This document shows positions 1-8,045 of a stretch of DNA of 64,000 nt, in pieces. The position numbers and the translations under genes were made by a program. Source of the DNA: Bacteroidota bacterium (GTDB lineage Bacteria > Bacteroidota > Bacteroidia > NS11-12g > UBA955); the NCBI GenBank assembly GCA_023957335.1, contig JAMLHC010000003.1:1-64000 (forward strand). Direction: 5' to 3'. The notes beneath the pieces were generated by a model. The model was not told where the DNA came from. It did no database searches and saw only the letters and a list, made by a program, of their open reading frames with translations. The number at the start of each line of letters is the position of its first letter. Within the stretch, counting starts at the first letter, position 1.

Positions 1-51
1 CTATCAAATTGTTATGGCATTTTTTGTATTCTAATTTTTATTTTACTTTTG

Positions 52-152
52 AGTCGTGCAACAGGTACAGCGGTTTGGCAAACGTGGCGGTTCAATGCTT
101 CGAATGAACTTTGGTGCTGAAAATCCGCCACTTCGGCAATACCCGGACGTTA
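52..152. repeat. attC-like imperfect palindrome
   Basis: A long imperfect inverted repeat. GTGGCGG (84-90) pairs with CCGCCAC (125-131), the flanking GGTTTGGCAAAC pairs loosely with TTCGGCAATACCC, and the outer ends read CAAC (about 59-62) and ACGTTAT (about 147-153). The inner loop carries its own small hairpin around TTCGAATGAA. Size and folding resemble an integron attC site lying just before a cassette gene, but the core sites do not fit the RYYYAAC/GTTRRRY consensus well and no integrase is visible. A half-site of similar wording follows the next gene at about 711-745. The attC reading is inference. Confidence 0.35.
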
Positions 153-182
153 TAGGTAATTGAAAGAACACAACAGACTAAT

Positions 183-674
183 ATGAAATTAATTAAGAAC
201 CCACTTGTAACGTTTATCATTATGTCAATATTTTTTGCTTGTAAAAAACCTTGCAATCAAAGTTTAAGAATTGGAGAAATCGTGGAAATACCTATTGAAT
301 TTAAAGGTTTCACAATTACTGAAATAAACAACATTTTAGTATACCGAGTTGACAATTCAAATACAAGCTCAATTGACACTTTTATTATGAGAAATATCCT
401 TTGGGCTAATGAAGCTCGTTCAACAAATGAGATTATTACTGACACGGATTTATCAAATCAACTTGGATATTATGCGAGTTACCTTGACAACTGTACGCTC
501 ATTTTTGATTGGCACACCGGAAAAGACACGCTATTAAATATTGAAATTAAAAAATCTCAAGAGAAAATAAAAGGATGCCATGAAAACGACCCGAACGTAA
601 GAATAGACAAATTATCATTTATACATAAAGGAAGGACTATTCATAAAAATGAATCAATCCAAATCAACAAGTAA
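183..674 (+). CDS. Small putative lipoprotein of unknown function
   Basis: 163 residues. The N-terminus is a short hydrophobic signal ending in a lipobox-like IFFAC, so Cys20 is the probable lipidation site and the product should sit in the cell envelope. The mature part is hydrophilic, with a few further cysteines (around the CKKPCNQ start, DNCTL and KGCHEN), and matches no family I recognise. The gene stands alone: an attC-like hairpin lies just upstream and a similar half-hairpin just downstream, so it could be a mobile cassette gene. Lipoprotein export is read from the sequence; any function is unknown. Confidence 0.7.
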   Translation: MKLIKNPLVTFIIMSIFFACKKPCNQSLRIGEIVEIPIEFKGFTITEINNILVYRVDNSNTSSIDTFIMRNILWANEARSTNEIITDTDLSNQLGYYASYLDNCTLIFDWHTGKDTLLNIEIKKSQEKIKGCHENDPNVRIDKLSFIHKGRTIHKNESIQINK

Positions 675-756
675 TATTTGATACCAATGAAAAGGAATAA
701 ACCAACCGGTCATAACACAGGCTCGGCACAATGGGGGGGGGAGGTTCCATCGTCAA

Positions 757-1115
757 ATATCATTCAGTCGTAGTTGGTGTTGTTGCCAATCCAAAAAAAT
801 TGTCAGGCTGAGTTTCCTGCTTCAGCAGGAAGTATCTAAGCCAACAATTTTTAGAAAAAAATTTTCAGCCGTGGTTGGTTTTGTCACCCACCACTCCTAA
901 AAATCAGCAGAAAATGGTTAAAACCATTGTAAATACATTCGTGCACATCAATAGCCCACGGTTTAAACCGTGGGCTATTGATGAAAATGCAAAAACAAAA
1001 ACCGTTTGAACGGTTTTTAATTATACATTAGAACAATCAATTATGCCATTTTCATTCAATAAAATATGGATACTCAACATTCAGGAGTGGTTGGTGACAA
1101 CACCAACCACGGCTG
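757..1115. repeat. Composite palindromic repeat cluster, copy A
   Basis: A mosaic of short perfect or near-perfect palindromes in fixed order: AAAATGGTTAAAACCATT, ATAGCCCACGG/CCGTGGGCTAT (from about 950), AAACCGTTTGAACGGTTT (about 1000-1017), then GTGGTTGGTGACAACACCAACCAC (1087-1110). A side module at about 795-835 holds the hairpin TCCTGCTTCAGCAGGA. The same blocks recur in order at 54405-54735 and 59459-59765. A run of nine G lies just outside at 733-741. The architecture looks like a REP/MITE-type repeat; no transposase of any kind is encoded in the window. Open frames across it are chance products of the repeats. Confidence 0.8.
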
Positions 1116-1250
1116 AAAAAAATACAAGAATTGTTAGACAAAAAAGTGTCGTATTCCGTAATCGGCAGAATTTTGGGTGTACACAGATTGACCGTAAGCA
1201 GTTTTGTGAAAGGCGAAAGATTAAACACGAACACATTAACTTGCCTCTGA
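1098..1250 (+). pseudogene. 5'-truncated helix-turn-helix gene remnant
   Basis: Immediately after the palindromic repeat, the frame ending in TGA at 1248-1250 reads a plausible helix-turn-helix (about residues KKVSYSVIGRILGVHRLTV followed by SSFVKGERL). The frame opens only after a stop at 1095-1097 inside the repeat and has no ATG of its own. It therefore looks like the C-terminal stub of a small DNA-binding protein whose 5' end was replaced by the repeat. It ends 58 bases before the Fic gene, so it may once have been its regulator or antitoxin partner. Function is inferred from motif appearance only. Confidence 0.4.
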
Positions 1251-1308
1251 AAATTGCTATCTTTGTAATGGTATTAGTAACACTAAATACAGCGTACAGG
1301 CAAGGTAA

Positions 1309-2364
1309 ATGGAAAACTTTGATGAATATTTAAGACAAGGCGAACCGAACAAAGCAGAAAAAGCGAAAGTTTGGAAAACGGCAATCGGCTTGCAACAAGT
1401 GGATGGACTGAAACCGTCTGATTATTTGATAGCAACCGCCAAACAAAACATTGAAGGCGATATTACTATTGACGAAGTAAAAAAACGCATTGACAATTAC
1501 TACCAACAGCACCCCACCCAAACAACCGAAGACCGCACCGAAGAAGCCGATAAAGTTTCGGCACGTATTGCCGAAATGTTAAGCGAACAAACTTTCACTT
1601 TTTCGCCTGCCGAATATTTGTCCATCCATCGCAGATTGTTCACGGGCATTTACAAATTCGCAGGAAAAATTCGTAATTACAACATCACAAAAAAAGCATG
1701 GGTGCTGAGTGGCGAAACAGTTCTCTACGCAAGTGCCAACAGTCTGAAAGCAACGTTGGAATATGATTTTGAGCAAGAGAAAAAATTCAGCTACAAAGGA
1801 TTAAGCGAGCAGGAAATTATTGAACACATTGCACATTACATTTCTTACTTGTGGCAAATTCACATTTTTGGCGAAGGTAACACACGAACAACAGCCATTT
1901 TCTTAATCAAGTATTTACGCAAATTGGGGTTTAAAGAAGTGAATAATGATTTGTTTGCCGAAAACTCTTGGTATTTCCGCAATGCATTGGTGAGAGCGAA
2001 CTACGAAGATTTATCCAAAAGCATTTACAAAACTGAAAAGTTTCTTCTTCGCTTTCTATCAAACTTATTACTCAAAGAAAATTATTTGCTTAAAAACAGA
2101 GAAATGCACGTTCAGTACGCTGACCTTGTAAACACGCAAAATGACCCTGTAAAAGCAGAAAACGACCTTGGAAATGACCCTGTAAAAGCAAACATCTTGC
2201 AACAATTACGACAAAACCCCAAAGCAAATTATACTCAACTTGCTGAAAAGACAGGCTATTCCACAGCAACAATAAAGAGACATATTCAGGAACTTAAAAA
2301 ATCGGGTGTCATAGAACGCATCGGCAGCGACAAAACAGGATATTGGAAAATAATTGAAAAATAA
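1309..2364 (+). CDS. fic: Fic family protein (probable AMP-transferase) with C-terminal winged helix
   Basis: 351 residues. The Fic core carries the signature HIFGEGNTRT at residues 185-194, a common variant of HPFxxGNGR; His185 is the catalytic base and the Arg binds phosphate. Fic enzymes transfer AMP, or rarely other nucleotide parts, from nucleotides onto target hydroxyls. The N-terminal roughly 60 residues contain an IEG-like helix that may be the self-inhibiting helix of this family, but the exact S/TxxxE(G/N) pattern is not clear. The last roughly 65 residues form a winged helix (TQLAEKTGYSTATIKRHIQE), suggesting DNA binding or autoregulation. A short near-duplicated segment (NDPVKAENDLGNDPVKAN) links the two. 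It follows an HTH remnant and a repeat cluster, so it sits in accessory DNA. Confidence 0.88.
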   Translation: MENFDEYLRQGEPNKAEKAKVWKTAIGLQQVDGLKPSDYLIATAKQNIEGDITIDEVKKRIDNYYQQHPTQTTEDRTEEADKVSARIAEMLSEQTFTFSPAEYLSIHRRLFTGIYKFAGKIRNYNITKKAWVLSGETVLYASANSLKATLEYDFEQEKKFSYKGLSEQEIIEHIAHYISYLWQIHIFGEGNTRTTAIFLIKYLRKLGFKEVNNDLFAENSWYFRNALVRANYEDLSKSIYKTEKFLLRFLSNLLLKENYLLKNREMHVQYADLVNTQNDPVKAENDLGNDPVKANILQQLRQNPKANYTQLAEKTGYSTATIKRHIQELKKSGVIERIGSDKTGYWKIIEK

Positions 2365-2846
2365 GCCAATGCTTTTGGTGGCACATTTACTCACGTCTTT
2401 TTTATTTTCCAAAAGGTGTTCGTGATTTAAAAATTGCAAACCGCACAAGCCAACGCAAGGAAAATTGGTTTTAAAAAAATTTTCCTATGCTTCAAAAAAA
2501 TAAAAAACAACAAGCGGACAGAAACCACACCAGCATCCAACAAGGGTTTTTGCAAGAGAGCGGGATAACGTCTTCGCATCAACATTTTTGTTAAATTTGA
2601 AGTTCGGTTCTTTGATTGAGCGTTAGTGCTAAAATCCGCTCCCTCGCAAGGCTTCAAACCGTTGTCACCCATCACTCCAAACACCTTCATCAAAATATCT
2701 ATAATACTACAAAAATTCAATATTCTTTATTTGTGCAGCCGTGAGTGTAGCTTACACCTTAATCATCCCTTATCATCCGCCATTACTAAAAAAATAATTA
2801 TTAAACTCGTTTTTTAATAAGTTTGTAACTTCAAATCTAATTGGGT
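2365..2846. other. Intergenic stretch without a recognisable gene
   Basis: About 480 bases after the Fic gene. Short frames on both strands have no family features or credible starts. The text at about 2600-2670 (GTTAGTGCTAAAATCCGC and following) resembles wording in the attC-like hairpin near position 120, so it may be a decayed copy. The only clear signal is the TAAGTTTG box at 2818-2825 serving the next gene. Confidence 0.5.
2818..2825 (+). promoter_or_regulatory. Bacteroidota -7 box (TAAGTTTG)
   Basis: Matches TAnnTTTG and ends 21 bases before the ATG at 2847. No convincing -33 TTTG is seen. It supports the ATG at 2847 over the TTG at 2841. Confidence 0.5.
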
Positions 2847-5800
2847 ATGAAAAATACACTATTATTCATTTTCTTCACCCTCCCCTTCTATCTGTCTGCT
2901 CAACAGATTCCGCCCATGAGTCCCAACAAAATGATCAATGGACAGCGAGAAGGAGATTGGGTTCTTTGGTATGACTCTTCGGATAACATGGTTCAGCGGA
3001 TTGAAGAAACATATTATTATCGAAAAATATTTTTCAAAAATGGCAAACCCCAAGGAATTGTGCGCGATTACTATCCGGGCGGGAAGATTCAATGGGAAGG
3101 CACGCTCCTTTCCATTGACCCTGATGTATTTGATGGTGCATGTACGGCTTATTACAGAAACGGAAAAATTCAAATCAAGTGCGCGTATGTATTAGATGAA
3201 TTGGACGGCAGTTTCGAGTCATATTACGAATCCGGACAACTTGAAATGCGAACTACATTCAAAGCAGGCAAAGAAGTTGGCAAGATTGAAACTTACTATG
3301 AGAATGGGCGAAAGCAAACCGAAGGATATTACGAAAATGGTGAGATGGTAGGGGATTGGGTTTGGTACAGAGAAAATGGAAGTATCGAGACCAAGGGTAA
3401 TTACTCATTATCGGACGAGGAAAAAGTCTGGGAAGCTAAAAATAATACCATGATGGATTATTATGATGCCGGAGAAAACAAAAAAGCATTAACTGCCGGG
3501 GATGATTTATTAAATTATACAAAGAAAACCTTCGGCACCAATCATATTTATTACGAAACAGCCCTGAACAACCTTGCAGGAGTGTACGACAATTTAGAAC
3601 AATACGACAAAGCACTTGCACTGTATCTTGAATCTTTAGAAGTAACGCTAAGAGTCGTAGGCAAAGAACATCCTGATTATGGCACACGCCTGAACAACCT
3701 TGCCTCTTTATATCAAAGAATGGGAAATTATGAAAAAGCACTCCCCTTGTTTATAGAAGCCTTGGAATGTGCTAAAAAATACCTCCCAAAAGACGACCCT
3801 TCTTATGGTATAAGGTTAAGTAATCTTGCTGTTTTGTATAATGATATGGGAGAATATGACAAAGCACAACCTTTATATGAAGAGGCGTTAGAAGTTACTA
3901 AAAAAGCGGTTGGCGAACGCGACCCTTCGTATGGAATACGGCTCAACAATATTGGTATCTTTTATACCCAGATCGGGCAATACGACAAAGCCTTATCCTA
4001 TTTAACAACGGCATTAGAAAACACCCGTAATAATTACGGGACAGAGCATGCAAGTTATAGCACAAGCCTTAACAATCTTGCGATGTTATATGAAAAAATG
4101 GGGCAATATAACAAAGCTCTATCCATGTATGAAGAAGCCTTAAACATCACTGCCAAAACACTCGGCAAAGAAAATTCGCAATATGGTATATACTTAGACA
4201 ACATTGCGGGGCTTTACCATCATTTGGGACAATATGACAAAGCTTTAGCCATGTATGAGCAATCAATCGCAATCAAGAAGAAAAGTCTTGGCACTAACCA
4301 CCCTGACTATGGTTCCGGATTGAACAACCTTGCTAATCTATACCTCTCTATGGAAGATTATGATAAAGCAATGCCTTTATTCCAAGAATCACTCAAAATC
4401 TTTAAGAGTTCGGTAGGCAAAGAGAGTCCGCAATACGCAACAGCCCTTAACAATATTGCTAATATATACCGATATCAGGGCGAATATGACAAAGCCTTAG
4501 CGTTGTATAAGGAATCCATTAAAATTACTGAGAAAAAATTCGGCAAACATCACCCCGAATACGCTGTAGGACTGGGCAACCTTGCACTCATGTATGATTT
4601 TATGGGGCAATATGAAAAAGCGCTCCCTTTGTACGAAGAAGATTTGAATATTAAGAAAACAACGTATGGCGTGAACCATCCGAGCTACGGACTGAGTCTC
4701 AACAATTTAGCCGGCATATATCAAGTTACAGGCAATACAGACAAGGCGTTCCAACTTTACAAGGAAGGTTTTGAAAACCTCAAAATGCAAATCACCCAAA
4801 CATTCAGTTTCCTTTCGGAACAAGAGAAAGAAAAATTCATAAAAAGTGTTGAATACAATTTCCCTACCTATCAGAATTTTTTTACAAACTACTACAAAAC
4901 AAACCCACAAGTTGCAAGCACTGCTTATGACATAGAGCTAATGAACAAAGGATTGATTTTGTATTCTACTCAAACCATGCGACAATCTATTGAAAAAATT
5001 AGTAATCCTGAAGTTTTGCAGATTTATGATGCGTGGCTCACTAAAAAATCTCAATTATCTGCACAATACACATTACCGGTGGCAGAACAAAGTTCAAATT
5101 TAGCCAAATGGGAAACAGAGGCAGAAAATCTTGAAAAACGTCTGCTGCAATATTCAAAAGAGTTGGGCAACAATCTGCAAATAGGTAAAACAACGTGGCG
5201 CGATGTTCAACAAAAACTACTGCCTTGGGAAGTAGCTATTGAGTTTGCTAATTTTGAAGATTACAATGGCGCAACATGGTCAGACACCGCACATTACGTA
5301 GCAATCATAGTGCGCAAAGACGACAAACAACCCATCATTGTACCCTTGTTTAATCAGTATGAGATGGACAATCTGCTTAGCAATGCCGGCAATGGTGTCA
5401 ACGGAGTGAACAATCTGTACAGAGGCTCAATTGCTAGTTCTACCGTTCAACATGATTTAAGCAAAATCTATGATTTGGTGTGGAAACCCATTGAAAAATA
5501 TATCAAAGGAGGGCAAACTGTTTATTTTTCCCCATCGGGTACTCTCAATCAAATTGCATTTGCAGCAATCGTAACTCCTGACGGCAAATACCTTTCAGAC
5601 AAATATTCACTCAAACAAGTCAGCACGACCGCCAAAATTTTGGACAATGATAAAACCATCAAATTAAACGATCTCGCCCTATTTGGCGGAGTCAACTACG
5701 ATTTGTCGTCTGACATCATGGCTTCATCTGCGCGTAAAATCAAAGACAACGGAACATTTTCATCCGGTTCATTTACCCCCATAGCCACAAGAGGAGGCGA

Positions 5801-6479
5801 ATCTTGGGACTATTTGCAAGGAACTCTAAGCGAAGTGCAGAACATAAAAAATATTGCTGAAAGAAATAAAATACGGATTGAGTACTTCTCTGGAAATAAC
5901 GCATTAGAAGAGCAATACAAAGCCCTGAACGGCAAACATTCTCCAAGCGTACTGCATATTGCCACTCACGGATTTTTCTTTCCCGACCCCAAGCAAAACA
6001 AGCAAGACATTAACAAAAATATCAAGATGGGACAAGAGCAAATCACATTCAAGACATCAGACAATCCGCTCAACCGTTCGGGTTTGCTCTTTGCGGGAGC
6101 TAACAACACTTGGCGAGGACAAGGTCAAACGGCTGGTGTGGATGATGGAGTGCTGACCTCTTATGAGGTTTCTACTATCTCGCTGCCCAACACACAATTG
6201 GTTGTGCTCTCTGCGTGCGAAACCGGATTGGGAGACATTAAAGGAAGTGAAGGTGTATATGGATTGCAACGTTCGTTCAAAATGGCCGGAGTCAAATATC
6301 TGATTATGAGCCTGTGGCAAGTACCTGACAAAGAAACTGCTGAGTTTATGGAGTATTTTTACGGAAAACTTTTTGCTATCAAAAATATTGAAGAAAGTTT
6401 TGAGTTAAGTCAAAAATATATGAAAGCTAAATACCCTAATGAGCCTTACAAATGGGCTGCGTTTGTGTTGGTTAAATAG
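2847..6479 (+). CDS. Exported MORN-TPR-CHAT domain protein (caspase-like peptidase)
   Basis: 1210 residues from the ATG at 2847; a TTG six bases upstream is less likely because the ATG begins a clean signal peptide ending LSAQQ. Order of domains: signal peptide (1-20), five or six MORN_2-type repeats with YYENG/YYESG cores (about 35-200), ten tandem 42-residue TPRs of kinesin-light-chain type (about 235-650), a helical linker, and a C-terminal CHAT peptidase domain (about 880-1210). The CHAT dyad is visible: His1041 in ATHGF and Cys1124 in LSACETG. CHAT domains are clan CD peptidases that cut after sensing through TPRs. Export predicts action in the periplasm or at the surface. It converges on an HtrA-like protease three bases away, with a metacaspase beyond that. 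The substrate is unknown. Confidence 0.9.
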   Translation: MKNTLLFIFFTLPFYLSAQQIPPMSPNKMINGQREGDWVLWYDSSDNMVQRIEETYYYRKIFFKNGKPQGIVRDYYPGGKIQWEGTLLSIDPDVFDGACTAYYRNGKIQIKCAYVLDELDGSFESYYESGQLEMRTTFKAGKEVGKIETYYENGRKQTEGYYENGEMVGDWVWYRENGSIETKGNYSLSDEEKVWEAKNNTMMDYYDAGENKKALTAGDDLLNYTKKTFGTNHIYYETALNNLAGVYDNLEQYDKALALYLESLEVTLRVVGKEHPDYGTRLNNLASLYQRMGNYEKALPLFIEALECAKKYLPKDDPSYGIRLSNLAVLYNDMGEYDKAQPLYEEALEVTKKAVGERDPSYGIRLNNIGIFYTQIGQYDKALSYLTTALENTRNNYGTEHASYSTSLNNLAMLYEKMGQYNKALSMYEEALNITAKTLGKENSQYGIYLDNIAGLYHHLGQYDKALAMYEQSIAIKKKSLGTNHPDYGSGLNNLANLYLSMEDYDKAMPLFQESLKIFKSSVGKESPQYATALNNIANIYRYQGEYDKALALYKESIKITEKKFGKHHPEYAVGLGNLALMYDFMGQYEKALPLYEEDLNIKKTTYGVNHPSYGLSLNNLAGIYQVTGNTDKAFQLYKEGFENLKMQITQTFSFLSEQEKEKFIKSVEYNFPTYQNFFTNYYKTNPQVASTAYDIELMNKGLILYSTQTMRQSIEKISNPEVLQIYDAWLTKKSQLSAQYTLPVAEQSSNLAKWETEAENLEKRLLQYSKELGNNLQIGKTTWRDVQQKLLPWEVAIEFANFEDYNGATWSDTAHYVAIIVRKDDKQPIIVPLFNQYEMDNLLSNAGNGVNGVNNLYRGSIASSTVQHDLSKIYDLVWKPIEKYIKGGQTVYFSPSGTLNQIAFAAIVTPDGKYLSDKYSLKQVSTTAKILDNDKTIKLNDLALFGGVNYDLSSDIMASSARKIKDNGTFSSGSFTPIATRGGESWDYLQGTLSEVQNIKNIAERNKIRIEYFSGNNALEEQYKALNGKHSPSVLHIATHGFFFPDPKQNKQDINKNIKMGQEQITFKTSDNPLNRSGLLFAGANNTWRGQGQTAGVDDGVLTSYEVSTISLPNTQLVVLSACETGLGDIKGSEGVYGLQRSFKMAGVKYLIMSLWQVPDKETAEFMEYFYGKLFAIKNIEESFELSQKYMKAKYPNEPYKWAAFVLVK
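3555..4770 (+). repeat. Ten tandem TPR-coding units
   Basis: Ten consecutive units of about 126 bases (42 residues), each with the pattern LNNLA-Y-G-YDKAL-Y-EAL-I and ending in a G--HP-YG turn. The register is constant and the units have diverged, so this is an old array rather than a recent expansion. Confidence 0.9.
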
Positions 6480-6481
6480 CT

Positions 6482-7912
6482 TCAATACCACAACATGGTC
6501 TGATAAATGTCGTCCTTTTCTCCAAAATACTGAGTATAGGTTTTTGGCGTATTATGATAATCATTCTCAGCAACAAAAACATACTCCACCCCTCCTCTCA
6601 TACCATAAATACGAAGTAATGTACCTAAATCGGCAAGCGTTGTGATACGCCATAAATCTTTAGAGGACGAACCTCCGCTTGTCATAAAGTACGTGGTTCT
6701 TGAACTGCCCATTCTTACCTTGTCATCCATATATACTTTTACTTGTGGGGAGTTCAAATCCACCGTAAAACTCGGGATTTGTTGTAGTACCATGCTTGCC
6801 AGTTTCTCAAGGTGTTCAGTGGCTAATTCGGTCGATTTGATATTTGCATCCAAATAAGCTCCTTTGTTGAACATACGCAGTTTAACTACTTCACCCGGTT
6901 TGATTTTTTCAAATTCTCCGAGCGTTTCTTCTAAATTCCTTACTTCAACCCCGTTCACCCCGGCAATAGTCCATCCAATATAAGTACTGAGTTTAATTGC
7001 AGCATCCGTGCCCGGTGTAAGGCGGGAGATTATTGGAAGCTCATCAATCTGACTTGTCAAGCCCCATCCTTCTTTGGTCTTCCCCATTCTCCATCTTTGT
7101 TTGAGTTCAATACCCAAATAAGCTCTAACGGGTTTACCTTTTAGAATAATATCATCCACCAACCTCATAGCTAAAGGAGATTCCAAGGCAAAATTAATTT
7201 GCTGCATCTGGAAAGATGTTCCATCAGGTGCATCTGCAAACGCAATCTGAGAGTTTATACCTACAACCTGCCCTTCTTCATTGATCAATGGGCCTCCGCT
7301 GTTTCCCCAGATGAGGGTTGCAGTTGTTTGGATAAAGCCGTATTTTCCTGTAACCCCGCCTCTAACCCGATTGACAGCACTAACAATTCCATCTGTTACA
7401 GTGTAGGGATAAACGCCAAGCGGATTGCCAATGGCATAAACTTTAGAAGCGATTGCAGGTAGTTGAGGTGCAAAAGCCAAGGTCAGCAACTCTTTACCCG
7501 GTTTATCAACAAATTCAAGTACGGCAAGGTCATAAAAAGAATCACCGCCCAACACTTTTACTTCATATTTTTTTCTGTTATAGGAATAAATATATAAGCT
7601 ACCCGTCTCATCCGATGCACTCTCAACCACATGTGCATTGGTGATAATATACATTTTACCATTTTTTTCGATAATAAAACCGGAGCCAGAACTGACAGCA
7701 TCAGTTAATTCTAACGATCTTTGGTATGCTTCCTCCATTACCTTACCACGAAATCCCATTAACATTTTGCCGGAAGGCATTGCCTTTTCTACAGAAACAG
7801 TAACAACCGCGCTCAGCGCATGTTCTATTTTGTTTGAAATATTTTGTGCCTGAACAAATAGGGTTGGTATCAATAGCAGCACCAAAAACCCGTACTTTAT
7901 TATGTGTCTCAT
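6482..7912 (-). CDS. Exported trypsin-like serine protease with PDZ domain (HtrA/DegP-like, S1C)
   Basis: 476 residues. Signal peptide (about 1-22, ending VQAQ), then a trypsin fold with a complete triad: His94 in TNAHVV, Asp128 in YDLAVLEF and Ser205 in GNSGGP. A PDZ domain follows (about 275-360, from YLGIEL). The last roughly 110 residues have no recognisable domain. HtrA enzymes degrade or refold damaged envelope proteins. The gene ends three bases from the convergent CHAT gene and starts 133 bases from the divergent metacaspase gene. A CAAAAATA box at 7934-7941 (TATTTTTG on this strand) is its likely -7 element. Family membership is firm; a shared role with its two neighbours is inference. 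Confidence 0.9.
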   Translation of the reverse strand: MRHIIKYGFLVLLLIPTLFVQAQNISNKIEHALSAVVTVSVEKAMPSGKMLMGFRGKVMEEAYQRSLELTDAVSSGSGFIIEKNGKMYIITNAHVVESASDETGSLYIYSYNRKKYEVKVLGGDSFYDLAVLEFVDKPGKELLTLAFAPQLPAIASKVYAIGNPLGVYPYTVTDGIVSAVNRVRGGVTGKYGFIQTTATLIWGNSGGPLINEEGQVVGINSQIAFADAPDGTSFQMQQINFALESPLAMRLVDDIILKGKPVRAYLGIELKQRWRMGKTKEGWGLTSQIDELPIISRLTPGTDAAIKLSTYIGWTIAGVNGVEVRNLEETLGEFEKIKPGEVVKLRMFNKGAYLDANIKSTELATEHLEKLASMVLQQIPSFTVDLNSPQVKVYMDDKVRMGSSRTTYFMTSGGSSSKDLWRITTLADLGTLLRIYGMRGGVEYVFVAENDYHNTPKTYTQYFGEKDDIYQTMLWY

Positions 7913-7933
7913 GTTACTTGTGGTTTAATCTGA

Positions 7934-8004
7934 CAAAAATAAATAATTATTATTTTTCATACCTTCATTAATTTTATTAAAACCGAGTTTTTGAATTAAA
8001 TTTG
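7934..8004. promoter_or_regulatory. Divergent promoter region between HtrA-like and metacaspase genes
   Basis: Minus-strand -7 box TATTTTTG occupies 7934-7941; plus-strand -7 box TAAATTTG occupies 7997-8004. Each fits TAnnTTTG and points away from the other. The -33 elements are not clear. Confidence 0.5.
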
Positions 8005-8045
8005 AAGCAGTCATTGAAAACCAAATCACACAGTTTGAAATTACT

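Noticed and set aside
733..741. Run of nine G as a phase-variation switch
   Set aside because: It lies between genes, well away from any promoter or coding frame I can support; it may simply be an error-prone stretch.
1043..1333. 96-residue frame across the repeat cluster before fic
   Set aside because: It begins inside the palindromic repeat (its text TTPTTAE is the repeat itself) and runs in a different frame from the HTH remnant; no family features.
2847..6479. TPR-CHAT as the protease partner of a type III-E CRISPR effector
   Set aside because: No CRISPR array or cas gene is present, and the protein has a signal peptide and MORN repeats, unlike the cytoplasmic Csx29 type.
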